Below, in pieces: positions 1 to 7,753 of a stretch of DNA of 64,000 nt (its first letter is position 1; the number at the start of each line of letters is the position of its first letter). The notes beneath the pieces are model-generated. The model did not search any database, was not told the DNA's origin, and was given only the letters and a program-made list of their open reading frames with translations. Made by a program: the position numbers and the translations under genes. The DNA is from Ruegeria sp. Ofav3-42 (GTDB lineage: Bacteria; Pseudomonadota; Alphaproteobacteria; Rhodobacterales; Rhodobacteraceae), in assembly GCF_022347725.1 (NCBI RefSeq), contig NZ_JAKRGB010000010.1, positions 124,001 through 188,000 on the forward strand. Reading direction: 5' to 3'.

Positions 1-531
1 CGGCTGCGGCGCGAACAGGATGTGCCTATCATTCTGGTCTCGGCCCTGTCCGCCGATCATCAACGGATGGCAGGCTACGAGGTCGGCGCGGATGACTACA
101 TTGCCAAGCCGTTCAACCCCCAACTGATGCTGGCCCGCGTCCGCGCGGTAATGCAACGCGCCAGACGCTCGTCCTCGCTGGCCTATCGCCGCCGCACGCG
201 CACCTTCCGGTTCAACGGCTGGGTTTTTGATGGCAAACGCGATGACCTGCATTCGCCTGAGGGCTATCTAGTCGCGTTGTCACAACGGGAAACCGCATTG
301 CTCAAGGTTCTGCTGGCCAACCCGCATATCCCGCTGACCCGCGATGAAATCGTTGCGGCACTGGATGTCACAGGAGACAGCGACAAACCCGAGGCACAGG
401 GCCGCGCCATCGACATGCTGGTTGGCCGTTTGCGCTCCAAGATCGAAGCCAACCCAAAAGATCCGCAGATGCTGCGCACGGAACGCGGGGTCGGCTATAT
501 TTTTGCCGCCGAAATCTCGGTCGAAGAATGA
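1..531 (+). CDS. OmpR-family response regulator, C-terminal part (cut by window edge)
   Basis: The frame is open from the first base, so the gene begins outside the window; 176 residues are visible. The first ~45 are the end of a receiver domain: the hydrophobic strand IILVSALSA, then GADDYIAKPFNP with the conserved Lys of the phosphorylation site. Residues ~60-170 form a winged-helix DNA-binding domain of the OmpR/PhoB type, ending RTERGVGYIF. The stop codon overlaps the start of the downstream histidine kinase (ATGA), so the two form a classical two-component pair. The phosphoacceptor Asp lies upstream of the window. Target genes are unknown; the adjacent flagellar genes run on the other strand, so control of motility is only a guess. 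Confidence 0.9.
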   Translation, partial: RLRREQDVPIILVSALSADHQRMAGYEVGADDYIAKPFNPQLMLARVRAVMQRARRSSSLAYRRRTRTFRFNGWVFDGKRDDLHSPEGYLVALSQRETALLKVLLANPHIPLTRDEIVAALDVTGDSDKPEAQGRAIDMLVGRLRSKIEANPKDPQMLRTERGVGYIFAAEISVEE

Positions 532-1970
532 CTTTGCGCCTGCGCAATCTGGGGTGGTTTTGGACCCTCTCGGCTTTTGCCGCAGGCCTCATGTCTGCTG
601 CAATATGGTTCGCCTCGGCCCGCGCCTGGAACGAATACCTGCTGCAATCCTTTGTTGCCGGGTTCACGGTCTACGAAGAGTTGCGGACCGGCATGGCCCC
701 CTCCGAAGGTCTGTCGATCACGCCCTTGTCGCCACAAGATGCCGCCTTGGCCGAAAACGGCGAGTTCCAGCGGCTGCCCGGATTCTCGAACCGTCGCTTT
801 GTCACCAACCTTTCGATCCTGACTGACAGTTCTTCACCCCTTAGCGGGCGTGAACTGACCGTCGCGATCCTGTCAGACCGGCTGGTTTATCCGGTGTCGG
901 ATATCGTATCGGGAATTGATCAGACCGGTCCCGAGAAGATGGGAAACCTGACCCGATTGCTGGCGACATACTGCAGCGAACCTATCCTGATTGCAAAATT
1001 CGGGCGCGAAGCCTGGCATCAGGTCGACGGAACGAGGATCTGGGGCTGTCAGGCAGCGCCCATGGATTTACGCCTGCCCGCGATCATTATGGGAATCGTA
1101 GCGCTGGCGGTCATCCTATCTTCCGTCAGCAATGTTTCAGATACGTTCACGCGATTTGCCCGCGCGTTACGTGAACGCCAGCGCCTTGGCGGGCCGGAAA
1201 GCTATGACGCGGATGGTCCGGATGAGCTGCGCGAAATCGTATCGGCGGTGAATGCCCATCTTGAGGCCGAACGCGCTCAGCTGGAAAAACGTGCGACGGT
1301 TCTGTCTGGCGTCAGCCACGATCTTGGAACGCCCGCCACCCGAGTACGCCTGCGCGCCGCTCTGATCCCCGACGATGAGCTGCGCGAAAAGCTTGAGGCG
1401 GATGTGGATCAGATGACCGGTATGATCGAAAGCGTTCTGACCTATACAAGATCCGAACTGGATGTCGAAGAACCGCGCCAGATTTCCCTGACGTCCTTGG
1501 TTGAGGCACTGGTGGCCGACTATCAGGATATGGACCTGCCGGTGACGCTGAAAAAGATCGATCCGGTTGCGGTCGAGGGGGCAACATCGGTTTTCATGTC
1601 TCGACGCGGCCATGGTCAGTTGCCGGAAACACGACGCATTCTGGTCATGGCCCGGCCGATCTCACTAAAGCGCGCGTTGACCAACCTGATCGACAACGCA
1701 TTGAAATACGGGCGTCACGCCGAGGTGCAGTTGGAGACGGATGCCAGCACCGCGACCATCACGGTCGAGGATAAGGGCACCGATTTGTCCGTGTCGGATA
1801 TCGAAAACCTGATGGCCCCGTTTCAGCGCGGCTCCAACACCGGGTCATCCGACGGGTACGGTTTGGGCCTGACGATCGCCGCCACCGTCGCCGAACAACA
1901 TGGCGGCGAGATGAGTTTCGAGGCAGGAGATCGCGGACTGCGCGCCCGCCTGCAAATTGCCCGTCAGTAA
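528..1970 (+). CDS. Membrane sensor histidine kinase
   Basis: 480 residues. One membrane segment lies near 10-30 and a second near 183-204, enclosing a periplasmic sensor region of ~150 residues with no recognised fold. After a HAMP-like linker comes the dimerisation domain with the phosphorylated His264 in VSHDLGTPA, then an ATPase domain with the N box at LIDNALKYG (Asn390) and the G2 box GYGLGLTIA (~443-451). The G1 box reads EDKGTDL instead of the usual DxGxG, so nucleotide binding may be altered. It overlaps the preceding regulator gene by four bases and should phosphorylate that regulator. It ends four bases before the convergent fliP stop. The signal is unknown. Confidence 0.9.
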   Translation: MTLRLRNLGWFWTLSAFAAGLMSAAIWFASARAWNEYLLQSFVAGFTVYEELRTGMAPSEGLSITPLSPQDAALAENGEFQRLPGFSNRRFVTNLSILTDSSSPLSGRELTVAILSDRLVYPVSDIVSGIDQTGPEKMGNLTRLLATYCSEPILIAKFGREAWHQVDGTRIWGCQAAPMDLRLPAIIMGIVALAVILSSVSNVSDTFTRFARALRERQRLGGPESYDADGPDELREIVSAVNAHLEAERAQLEKRATVLSGVSHDLGTPATRVRLRAALIPDDELREKLEADVDQMTGMIESVLTYTRSELDVEEPRQISLTSLVEALVADYQDMDLPVTLKKIDPVAVEGATSVFMSRRGHGQLPETRRILVMARPISLKRALTNLIDNALKYGRHAEVQLETDASTATITVEDKGTDLSVSDIENLMAPFQRGSNTGSSDGYGLGLTIAATVAEQHGGEMSFEAGDRGLRARLQIARQ

Positions 1971-1974
1971 GCGC

Positions 1975-2706
1975 CTAGGTCGTATAACTGCGCACCAGGG
2001 CACTGGCGATCAGAGACCAACCGTCGGCAATGACGAAAAACGCCAGCTTGAAGGGCAGCGACACCGTTGCAGGCGGCACCATCATCATACCCATCGACAT
2101 CAGCACCGCCGCCACCACAAGGTCGATGATCAGGAACGGCAAAAACACAAGGAACCCGATCTGAAAAGCACGTGCGATTTCGGACAGCATAAAAGACGGC
2201 ATCAGAACAGACAGCGGCGCCTCAGCGGACAGCGCGATAGCGTCGCCGCCGGGTCGCAGGGCCGCCATGGCATGAAAGGTATCGGGGTCCAACCGCGCGG
2301 CCATAAAGGCGCGGAACGGTTGCAAAGCGCGTACCAGCGCGGGTTCGACCTCCATCGTCTCGTCAACCATCGGCCGGATTCCGGTCGTCCAGGCCTCGGT
2401 AAACACCGGCTCCATGATGAAGTAGGTCAGGAACAGGGCCAGACTGACGATCAGCATATTGGGCGGAGATTGCTGCAACCCGATACCCTGCCGCAAAATG
2501 GCCAGAACGGTGATCAGGAACGGGAAACATGTGATCATGATCGCCAAACCAGGCGCGAGGCTGAGCACTGTGATCAACAGGATCAACTGGATCGTGCGTG
2601 CTGAAATCGACCCCCCTTCGCCCAGCGACAAAGATAGCTCTTGCGCTGTAGCCAATGACGGCGTCAAGGTCGTAAGCGCGACAGCCAGCAACAGAAGACG
2701 GAGCAT
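1975..2706 (-). CDS. fliP: Flagellar export gate protein FliP
   Basis: Core subunit of the flagellar type III export gate (FliP5-FliQ4-FliR1) in the MS ring centre. Visible are an N-terminal signal-like segment, a hydrophobic stretch (~35-60) and the family pattern LRQGIGLQQSPPN (~70-82), then a soluble loop and a C-terminal membrane hairpin with LVFLPFLIIDLVV and SMGMMMVPP. The length of 243 residues fits the family. The ATG at 2706 overlaps the fliN stop as TGATG, so I prefer it over an in-frame TTG one codon upstream. It is the last gene of the leftward fliF-fliH-fliN-fliP run; fliQ and fliR are not in the window. Confidence 0.95.
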   Translation of the reverse strand: MLRLLLLAVALTTLTPSLATAQELSLSLGEGGSISARTIQLILLITVLSLAPGLAIMITCFPFLITVLAILRQGIGLQQSPPNMLIVSLALFLTYFIMEPVFTEAWTTGIRPMVDETMEVEPALVRALQPFRAFMAARLDPDTFHAMAALRPGGDAIALSAEAPLSVLMPSFMLSEIARAFQIGFLVFLPFLIIDLVVAAVLMSMGMMMVPPATVSLPFKLAFFVIADGWSLIASALVRSYTT

Positions 2707-2993
2707 CAACCGATCCCGTTTTGCAAATCCGCAATTTCGGTCAGGCGCACGGCCAGCTGCCCGGCCTGATCTCCTTCCATCTCTTCCAGCAGACCGCGTG
2801 CGACCAGTTGGTCTCCGACGTACAGGTCGACCGGATCCTCAATGCGTTTGTCCAGCGTCAGCACCGCGCTTTCCCCCAAGTTCAGCAAGTCCCGGATCAG
2901 AGGGCGCGCCCGACCGACCGATACGGTGACTTCGATTGGAACAGACTCGAACGGGTTGGATTTTTCCGGTTTTGGGGTTTGCGGATCACTCAT
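2706..2993 (-). CDS. fliN: Flagellar motor switch protein FliN
   Basis: 95-residue SpoA-domain protein of the cytoplasmic C ring. After a ~15-residue proline- and charge-rich tail, the domain starts at IEVTVSVGRARPLIRDLL and continues with LGESAVLTLDKRIEDPVDLYVGDQLVARG, typical of FliN. It overlaps the end of fliH by 8 bases and the fliP start by one base, implying translational coupling. FliN normally works with FliM and FliG to set rotation and to dock FliH with the export ATPase. Neither fliM nor fliG is in this window. Confidence 0.93.
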   Translation of the reverse strand: MSDPQTPKPEKSNPFESVPIEVTVSVGRARPLIRDLLNLGESAVLTLDKRIEDPVDLYVGDQLVARGLLEEMEGDQAGQLAVRLTEIADLQNGIG

Positions 2994-3582
2994 TGTTCAC
3001 TGCCTCTTTTGCCTGAAATACATACGCCTGAAACGCCTGATCAACCGCAGCCAACAATTCGCTGCAATCCACCTCGCGCTGGGAAATGCCCACTTTGAGT
3101 CGCGCCTGCCCGGTTTCCAGCGACGGATCTTCGACCACCTGCGTGGGGGATGAAAACTCACCGCGTATCAGAGCTTCCACCTCGACTACGCACCCTGTCG
3201 GGACGAAGATCTGCATGGGTTGCCCAATCTGCGTACGCGCCATGTCGGTAAGTTGTTCGACCAGCCGGACAGCAAACCCCCGATCCAACGTCTTGGGCAG
3301 AACCGCCTGCATCAGACTCTGAAACATGGGCTCCAGAGACAGGCTCATCCGATTCATGGCTTCATGATAGGTAAAGGACATGTCTTCGAGCGATTTGGCT
3401 AATTCGGCCGAAACCTGACCCTGGCTTTGTACCTGCGCCTGAACTGCGTCTTCCCAGCCTGCGCTATAGCCTTGCTCAAAAGCGGCCAGCCTCTGTTCCT
3501 CCAGCGCGTCTTCGTCCAGAAAGTGCAGCTTGCCGCCGCCAGCCTGCAGGGTGAAATCCTCAAGAAGATGGGTTATCGACAT
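2986..3582 (-). CDS. fliH: FliH-like flagellar assembly / export-ATPase regulator
   Basis: 198 residues. Its position between fliF and fliN and its make-up identify it as FliH: a Gln/Glu-rich helical N-terminal half (EEQRLAAFEQGYSAGWEDA, then a run of QAQVQSQ), followed by a compact C-terminal half ending in a sequence that contains LKVGISQREVDCSE. FliH is poorly conserved, so context carries much of the call. It should bind and restrain the export ATPase FliI and tether it to FliN. The ATG at 3582 overlaps the fliF stop (TGATG) and is preferred to a TTG one codon upstream. Confidence 0.8.
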   Translation of the reverse strand: MSITHLLEDFTLQAGGGKLHFLDEDALEEQRLAAFEQGYSAGWEDAVQAQVQSQGQVSAELAKSLEDMSFTYHEAMNRMSLSLEPMFQSLMQAVLPKTLDRGFAVRLVEQLTDMARTQIGQPMQIFVPTGCVVEVEALIRGEFSSPTQVVEDPSLETGQARLKVGISQREVDCSELLAAVDQAFQAYVFQAKEAVNNE

Positions 3583-5177
3583 CAAACACGCTCCTCACCT
3601 TCTTCCAGCCAGCTGCGCAGGATTTCGACCGTTTCTTCCTGTTTGTCGCCAATCATCGCCCTCAGCCGATCCACTGGATCTGCCCCGGTTTGGGGCGCCA
3701 GCGCGGGAACGTTTCCAGTTGCGGGCTGCCCCGGTAGGGTCGTGAACTGTCCGCCCTCTTCAGATGCAATTTCCCCCGTCAGGTAGGATCCGGGCTCAGG
3801 CGGTCCACCTGCAGGCAACAAGGTCTGTGCCGTGGCGGGCTGGGTCAGGATCGGGCGAATGACAAACAGCCCGAGCACCAAGGACACGAGCGCCAGGACC
3901 GCCATCTGGATCAGCGTCATCGCATCAAAATGTACCCTATGCCAAAGCGAAGCGGTCGCCAACGTACCCTGCGGCTCGACCACTGGCATGTCCAGCGACT
4001 TCAGCGTTATCTCATCGCCACGTTCCGCATCAAAACCCACGGCCGAGGCCACAAGCTCCCGCAAGGCATCAAGCTCTGCCTGCGGCATCGGCGTGAATGT
4101 TTCAGCGCCCTCTGCGTTCACAGACCGGGTTCCGTCCACCAGCACCGCTACAGTCAACCGCTTGATCGCGCCGGGACCGTTATGCACCTCCAGCTCGGTT
4201 TCCGAGACCTCGTAATTGATCCGCTCGCGCGTCTGAGTGGCATTCGAGTTGGATTCGTCCCCGCCCGCGCCATCTCCGTCCGGCAGGTTCGATGCCACTG
4301 TGACGTCCGCTGACTGGTTACGGGCGCTGTCTGACCGCTCCTCTACGTCGGTACTGATGGCGACACGTCCATTGGGATCAAACCGCCGCTCGCGGATCGA
4401 CTCAGTCTTGGTTACTGTGTCGACGCTGACTTCGACCACTGCGTTTCCAGCTCCGACCCGAGCTTCAATGAGGCGCAGAACCCGTTCCCTCAACTGACGC
4501 GATTTATCATCTGCTGTGTCGGCTGCCACCGGGTTATCCTGCGCGCCGATCACCGCACCGTTTGAGTCAATAACCGCGACATTTTCATGGGCCAGACCGC
4601 TGACGGCCGAAGACACCAGAAACCGAATTGCTTTGGCCTGATCCGAGGTGATGTCCGCGCCCGAAGCGACCAGATAGACCGAAGCTGTTGGCGCAACGCT
4701 GCGCTGGAAAGGATTCGATGACCCGTTGGCGATATGCACGCGCGCCTGACTGATATGCGGGCTGCCAACAATGGTTCGGGCCAGTTCACCTTCCTTGGCG
4801 CGCCAATAAGCAGCGTCAAACATCTGCGACGTGGTGCCAAACCCACTGAGCGAATCCAATAATTCGTATCCTCTGTTTCCGTTCGCGGGCAGGCCTTCGC
4901 TGGCCAGCGTCATGCGCAGTTCATCCCGCTGCGCACCGGGAACATAGATAGATCCGCCGCGAATCTCATATTGCACGCCGCGCTGATCCAGCGAGCGAAC
5001 GATATCCCCCGCAGCCCCACTCTCTAACCCGGCATAAAGCAGGGTCATTGACGGCGCGGTCACCAGCCGCGACATCGCAAGGACACCCAGAAAGACCAGT
5101 ACGACTGCACCGGCGACGATGATTTGTTTACGCCTGTCCAAACTTGCCCAGACAGTTCCGATCTGCTGCACGCTCAC
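3582..5177 (-). CDS. fliF: Flagellar MS-ring protein FliF
   Basis: 531 residues, near the usual length. An N-terminal membrane helix (~18-36) is followed by ring-building motifs: LLYAGLESGAAGDIV, a hairpin with IYVPGAQRDELRM, then GYELLDSL and FDAAYWRAKEGELARTI. The DSNG strand and a low-complexity periplasmic region with SNATQTRERINYEVSETE come next. A second membrane helix lies near 425-450, followed by a cytoplasmic tail that should bind FliG. The start appears to be a GTG embedded in a strong Shine-Dalgarno (GGAGGTGA); another GTG two codons later is too close to that site but cannot be excluded. It is the first gene of the leftward flagellar run, divergent from fliL. Confidence 0.94.
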   Translation of the reverse strand: MSVQQIGTVWASLDRRKQIIVAGAVVLVFLGVLAMSRLVTAPSMTLLYAGLESGAAGDIVRSLDQRGVQYEIRGGSIYVPGAQRDELRMTLASEGLPANGNRGYELLDSLSGFGTTSQMFDAAYWRAKEGELARTIVGSPHISQARVHIANGSSNPFQRSVAPTASVYLVASGADITSDQAKAIRFLVSSAVSGLAHENVAVIDSNGAVIGAQDNPVAADTADDKSRQLRERVLRLIEARVGAGNAVVEVSVDTVTKTESIRERRFDPNGRVAISTDVEERSDSARNQSADVTVASNLPDGDGAGGDESNSNATQTRERINYEVSETELEVHNGPGAIKRLTVAVLVDGTRSVNAEGAETFTPMPQAELDALRELVASAVGFDAERGDEITLKSLDMPVVEPQGTLATASLWHRVHFDAMTLIQMAVLALVSLVLGLFVIRPILTQPATAQTLLPAGGPPEPGSYLTGEIASEEGGQFTTLPGQPATGNVPALAPQTGADPVDRLRAMIGDKQEETVEILRSWLEEGEERV

Positions 5178-5229
5178 CTCCGACTCGCCGACATTCTGCC
5201 CGGCGCAGCCCCTGTTTGGACGATTGCCC

Positions 5230-5244
5230 TTAACAATCGGTTAG
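5230..5244. promoter_or_regulatory. Candidate CtrA-binding site between fliF and fliL
   Basis: TTAA-CAATCGG-TTAG lies in the 113-base divergent region. It matches the alphaproteobacterial CtrA full site TTAA-N7-TTAA with one mismatch. CtrA is known to control flagellar genes in Caulobacter and in roseobacters. Function here is inferred. Confidence 0.45.
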
Positions 5245-5290
5245 TTCCTGCCGGGTTATGACGTTTGCGAAATGCATGAATGAGGACGTC

Positions 5291-5788
5291 ATGACCGACG
5301 CGACTGCAGAACAGGCAGAAGTCTCAGGAAAATCTGGGAAAAAGGGAATGATAATTGGGGTGATTCTGGCGATTGCCGGCGCGGCGGGCGGGTATTTCCT
5401 GACCGTGTCCGGCCTGTTGCCAATTGGCGGGGCACCCACGGCGCAAGAATCCAAGGAAACAGGCGAAGACACGCCCGCCAAGGCGTTGCCAAAGGTGGGA
5501 TTTGTGGATCTTGCCCCGGTCATCGTCTCGGTAAACGCCAGCGATTCGCGGCATCTGAAGTTTCACGCTCAGCTTGAGGTGAACGACCAGTACATGGCGG
5601 ACGTGGAAAAGATGAAACCGCGAATCATGGATGTGCTGAATGGATACCTGCGCGCGATCAAGGTGGCGGATCTTGAGGATTCTCTCGCGCTGATGCGCAT
5701 CCGCGGCCACCTGTTGCGGCGTATTGAAATCGTCGTCGGCGAAGGTCGCGTGCGCGACGTTCTCGTCATGGAATTCGTACTGAACTAG
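5291..5788 (+). CDS. fliL: Flagellar basal body-associated protein FliL
   Basis: 165 residues. A short charged cytoplasmic tail, one membrane helix (~20-43) and a periplasmic domain with VDLAPVIVSVN, LKFHAQLEV and RRIEIVVGEGRVRDVLVMEFVLN, the SPFH-like FliL domain that sits around the stator. The ATG at 5291 has a GAGGA Shine-Dalgarno five bases upstream; in-frame ATGs at 5258 and 5276 would lengthen the protein but lack such a site. It begins a rightward motor operon whose next gene starts ten bases after its stop. Confidence 0.92.
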   Translation: MTDATAEQAEVSGKSGKKGMIIGVILAIAGAAGGYFLTVSGLLPIGGAPTAQESKETGEDTPAKALPKVGFVDLAPVIVSVNASDSRHLKFHAQLEVNDQYMADVEKMKPRIMDVLNGYLRAIKVADLEDSLALMRIRGHLLRRIEIVVGEGRVRDVLVMEFVLN

Positions 5789-5797
5789 GAGGCGAAG

Positions 5798-6265
5798 TTG
5801 GAGCTGATTGCAGATATTTTGCTGGTCGCCGGCGCGTTGGGTGCGGGTCTTTACTGTTTCGTTCTGTCCCGGCGGTTGAAACGTTTTACCGACCTTGAAA
5901 AAGGCGTTGGCGGAGCGGTGGCCGTTCTGTCGTCGCAAGCCGATGAGCTGAAAAGATCGCTGGATTCCGCGCGAGACGCCTCGGATCAATCAGGTGTGGC
6001 ACTGAAAGAACTGACGGAACGCGCCGAAACGGTGGCTCAGCGACTGGAACTGATGATGGCCTCAATGCATGATGTCGTGCCGGAAGAAGATGCGCCTGCT
6101 GAATCTTCTTCAGCGAAACCGGAAACTGTCGAAAAAGCTCCTGAAGAAGCAGCCGAAGAACGCGGCGAACCCGAGACGGAGGAAGAACCCTCCGTAAAGG
6201 CCCCGCCCAAACGCACCGGTGGTCTGATGTTCCTGCGCCACAATCGCAGCGAGGCCCCGACATGA
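5798..6265 (+). CDS. Single-span coiled protein of the flagellar operon (PflI/DUF6468-like)
   Basis: 155 residues. One N-terminal membrane helix (~5-23), a helical stretch likely to coil (~30-85), then an acidic, Pro/Glu-rich linker (~87-140) and a short basic end. It starts at TTG eight bases after an AGGAGG site, and its stop overlaps the start of the next gene. The layout recalls the DUF6468 proteins beside fliL/fliM in alphaproteobacteria, including the Caulobacter flagellar-positioning protein PflI; I infer that relation from architecture and position only. A role in basal-body placement or stator assembly is possible but unproven. Confidence 0.6.
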   Translation: MELIADILLVAGALGAGLYCFVLSRRLKRFTDLEKGVGGAVAVLSSQADELKRSLDSARDASDQSGVALKELTERAETVAQRLELMMASMHDVVPEEDAPAESSSAKPETVEKAPEEAAEERGEPETEEEPSVKAPPKRTGGLMFLRHNRSEAPT

Positions 6266-6837
6266 CCGGGAAGCGCGCAGACAAGCGACCCAAAGGCGGC
6301 GTTCTCGCGGTGATTTCCATGCTGATGATCGGTTCTGCCGCGATCAGATTAGGGTTCGAGGCCGGGCCCGCGCTTGCCAAGAGCGGCGCCCCCCTCCCGC
6401 CGGAATCTGGGCAAAGCCAAGCGCAACGACCCGGCGCACAGGTGCTGCTGACAGAATTGCTGCGTCGAGAAGACGCCCTCAAGCAGCGAGAGGCCGCGCT
6501 GGTGGACAAGGAAAAAGCGCTGGATATCGCGGATCGGGCGATCGAGACCCGCCTGACCGCCTTGCAGGAGGCTGAGGATTCCCTGCGCGAAACGCTGGCG
6601 TTTGCCGAAAAGGCGGCGGAGACCGATCTGACGCGCCTGACGGATGTGTACCAGAGTATGAAACCCAAAGACGCGGCAGCGTTGTTCGAAACGATGGATC
6701 CCGGATTCGCGGCCGGTTTTCTGTCGCGGATGCCGCCTGATGCCGCCGCAGGCGTATTGGCCGGGCTCAGCCCCGAAGCAGCCTATACGATCAGCGTGAT
6801 CATGGCCGGCCGCAACGCCGCAGCCCCGCAGGAATAA
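6262..6837 (+). CDS. MotE-like membrane-anchored helical protein
   Basis: 191 residues. One N-terminal membrane helix (~12-30), a Pro-rich stretch, then a heptad-rich coiled coil (~60-125, with LLRREDALKQREAALVDKEK). The C-terminal helical repeat (~125-187: VYQSMKPKDAAALFETMDP, then ATGVL-like helices) resembles the MgtE N-terminal/FliG-middle fold. This architecture matches the MotE family; rhizobial MotE is a periplasmic chaperone for the motility protein MotC. The start ATG overlaps the previous stop, and motA follows 46 bases downstream. It may help fold or localise the large secreted protein encoded two genes on, an inference from the rhizobial pair. Confidence 0.65.
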   Translation: MTGKRADKRPKGGVLAVISMLMIGSAAIRLGFEAGPALAKSGAPLPPESGQSQAQRPGAQVLLTELLRREDALKQREAALVDKEKALDIADRAIETRLTALQEAEDSLRETLAFAEKAAETDLTRLTDVYQSMKPKDAAALFETMDPGFAAGFLSRMPPDAAAGVLAGLSPEAAYTISVIMAGRNAAAPQE

Positions 6838-6883
6838 CGCTCATGATTTTCACCCTCGCATCGGACTTTGCTGGAGGCCGCCC

Positions 6884-7753
6884 ATGATCGGACTTATCGG
6901 AATCGTCGTCATTTTCGCCATGGTGTTCGGTGGCTATCTTGCTGCGGGCGGCAAGATGGCGATCATTCTAAAGTCGCTCCCGTTCGAGATGATGATGATT
7001 GGCGGCGCCGCCGTCGGCGCATTTATGATCAGCAACGATATGAGCGCTGTTAAACACACGATCAAAGACATGGGCAAAGTGTTCAAGGGCCCCAAATGGA
7101 AGCCCGAGGATTACCGCGATCTGCTGTGCCTTCTGTTTTCACTGATCCGTATCGCCAAAGCCAACCCGGTCGAGGTCGAACAGCATATCGAAGACCCGGA
7201 AAATTCAGTTCTTTTCTCGGCCTATCCGAGAATTCAAGCGGACAAGGAAGCCGTCGACCTGATCTGCGACACGATGCGCTCCGCATCAATGAACTATGAT
7301 GACCCGCATCAGGTCGAAGAGGTTCTGGAAAAGCGGATGGAGGCAAACTTTCACCATGCCATGCATTCCAGCCACGCTTTGCAAACGGTCGCCGATGGTC
7401 TGCCTGCGCTGGGTATCGTAGCCGCCGTTCTGGGCGTTATCAAAACGATGGGATCCATCGACCAGCCACCCGAAGTGTTGGGCAAACTGATCGGGGGCGC
7501 TCTGGTCGGCACCTTTCTAGGCGTGTTTTTGGCCTATGGTCTGGTTGGCCCCTTCGCTGGCAAGCTGAAGGCTGTGGTCGAGGAAGACAATCATTTCTAT
7601 CAACTGATCAAAGAGGTTCTGGTCGCCAACCTGCACAACCACAACGCGGCCATGTGCATTGAAGTCGGCCGTCAGAATACGCCGACGCACAACCGGCCGG
7701 GTTTTTCCGAGCTTGAAGACGCGTTGAAGGAACTCAAGCAGGCAGCGGCATGA
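6884..7753 (+). CDS. motA: Flagellar motor stator protein MotA
   Basis: 289 residues with four membrane helices: ~2-20, ~33-50, ~168-190 and ~203-225. The cytoplasmic loop carries Arg89 and Glu97 at the places of the FliG-contacting charges Arg90 and Glu98 of E. coli, and the prolines needed for torque appear as Pro174 (DGLPALG) and Pro223 (LVGPFAG). MotA conducts ions with MotB, but no motB with its peptidoglycan-binding domain is nearby. Instead the next gene starts inside the motA stop codon (ATGA). The Shine-Dalgarno is a good GGAGG. Confidence 0.95.
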   Translation: MIGLIGIVVIFAMVFGGYLAAGGKMAIILKSLPFEMMMIGGAAVGAFMISNDMSAVKHTIKDMGKVFKGPKWKPEDYRDLLCLLFSLIRIAKANPVEVEQHIEDPENSVLFSAYPRIQADKEAVDLICDTMRSASMNYDDPHQVEEVLEKRMEANFHHAMHSSHALQTVADGLPALGIVAAVLGVIKTMGSIDQPPEVLGKLIGGALVGTFLGVFLAYGLVGPFAGKLKAVVEEDNHFYQLIKEVLVANLHNHNAAMCIEVGRQNTPTHNRPGFSELEDALKELKQAAA

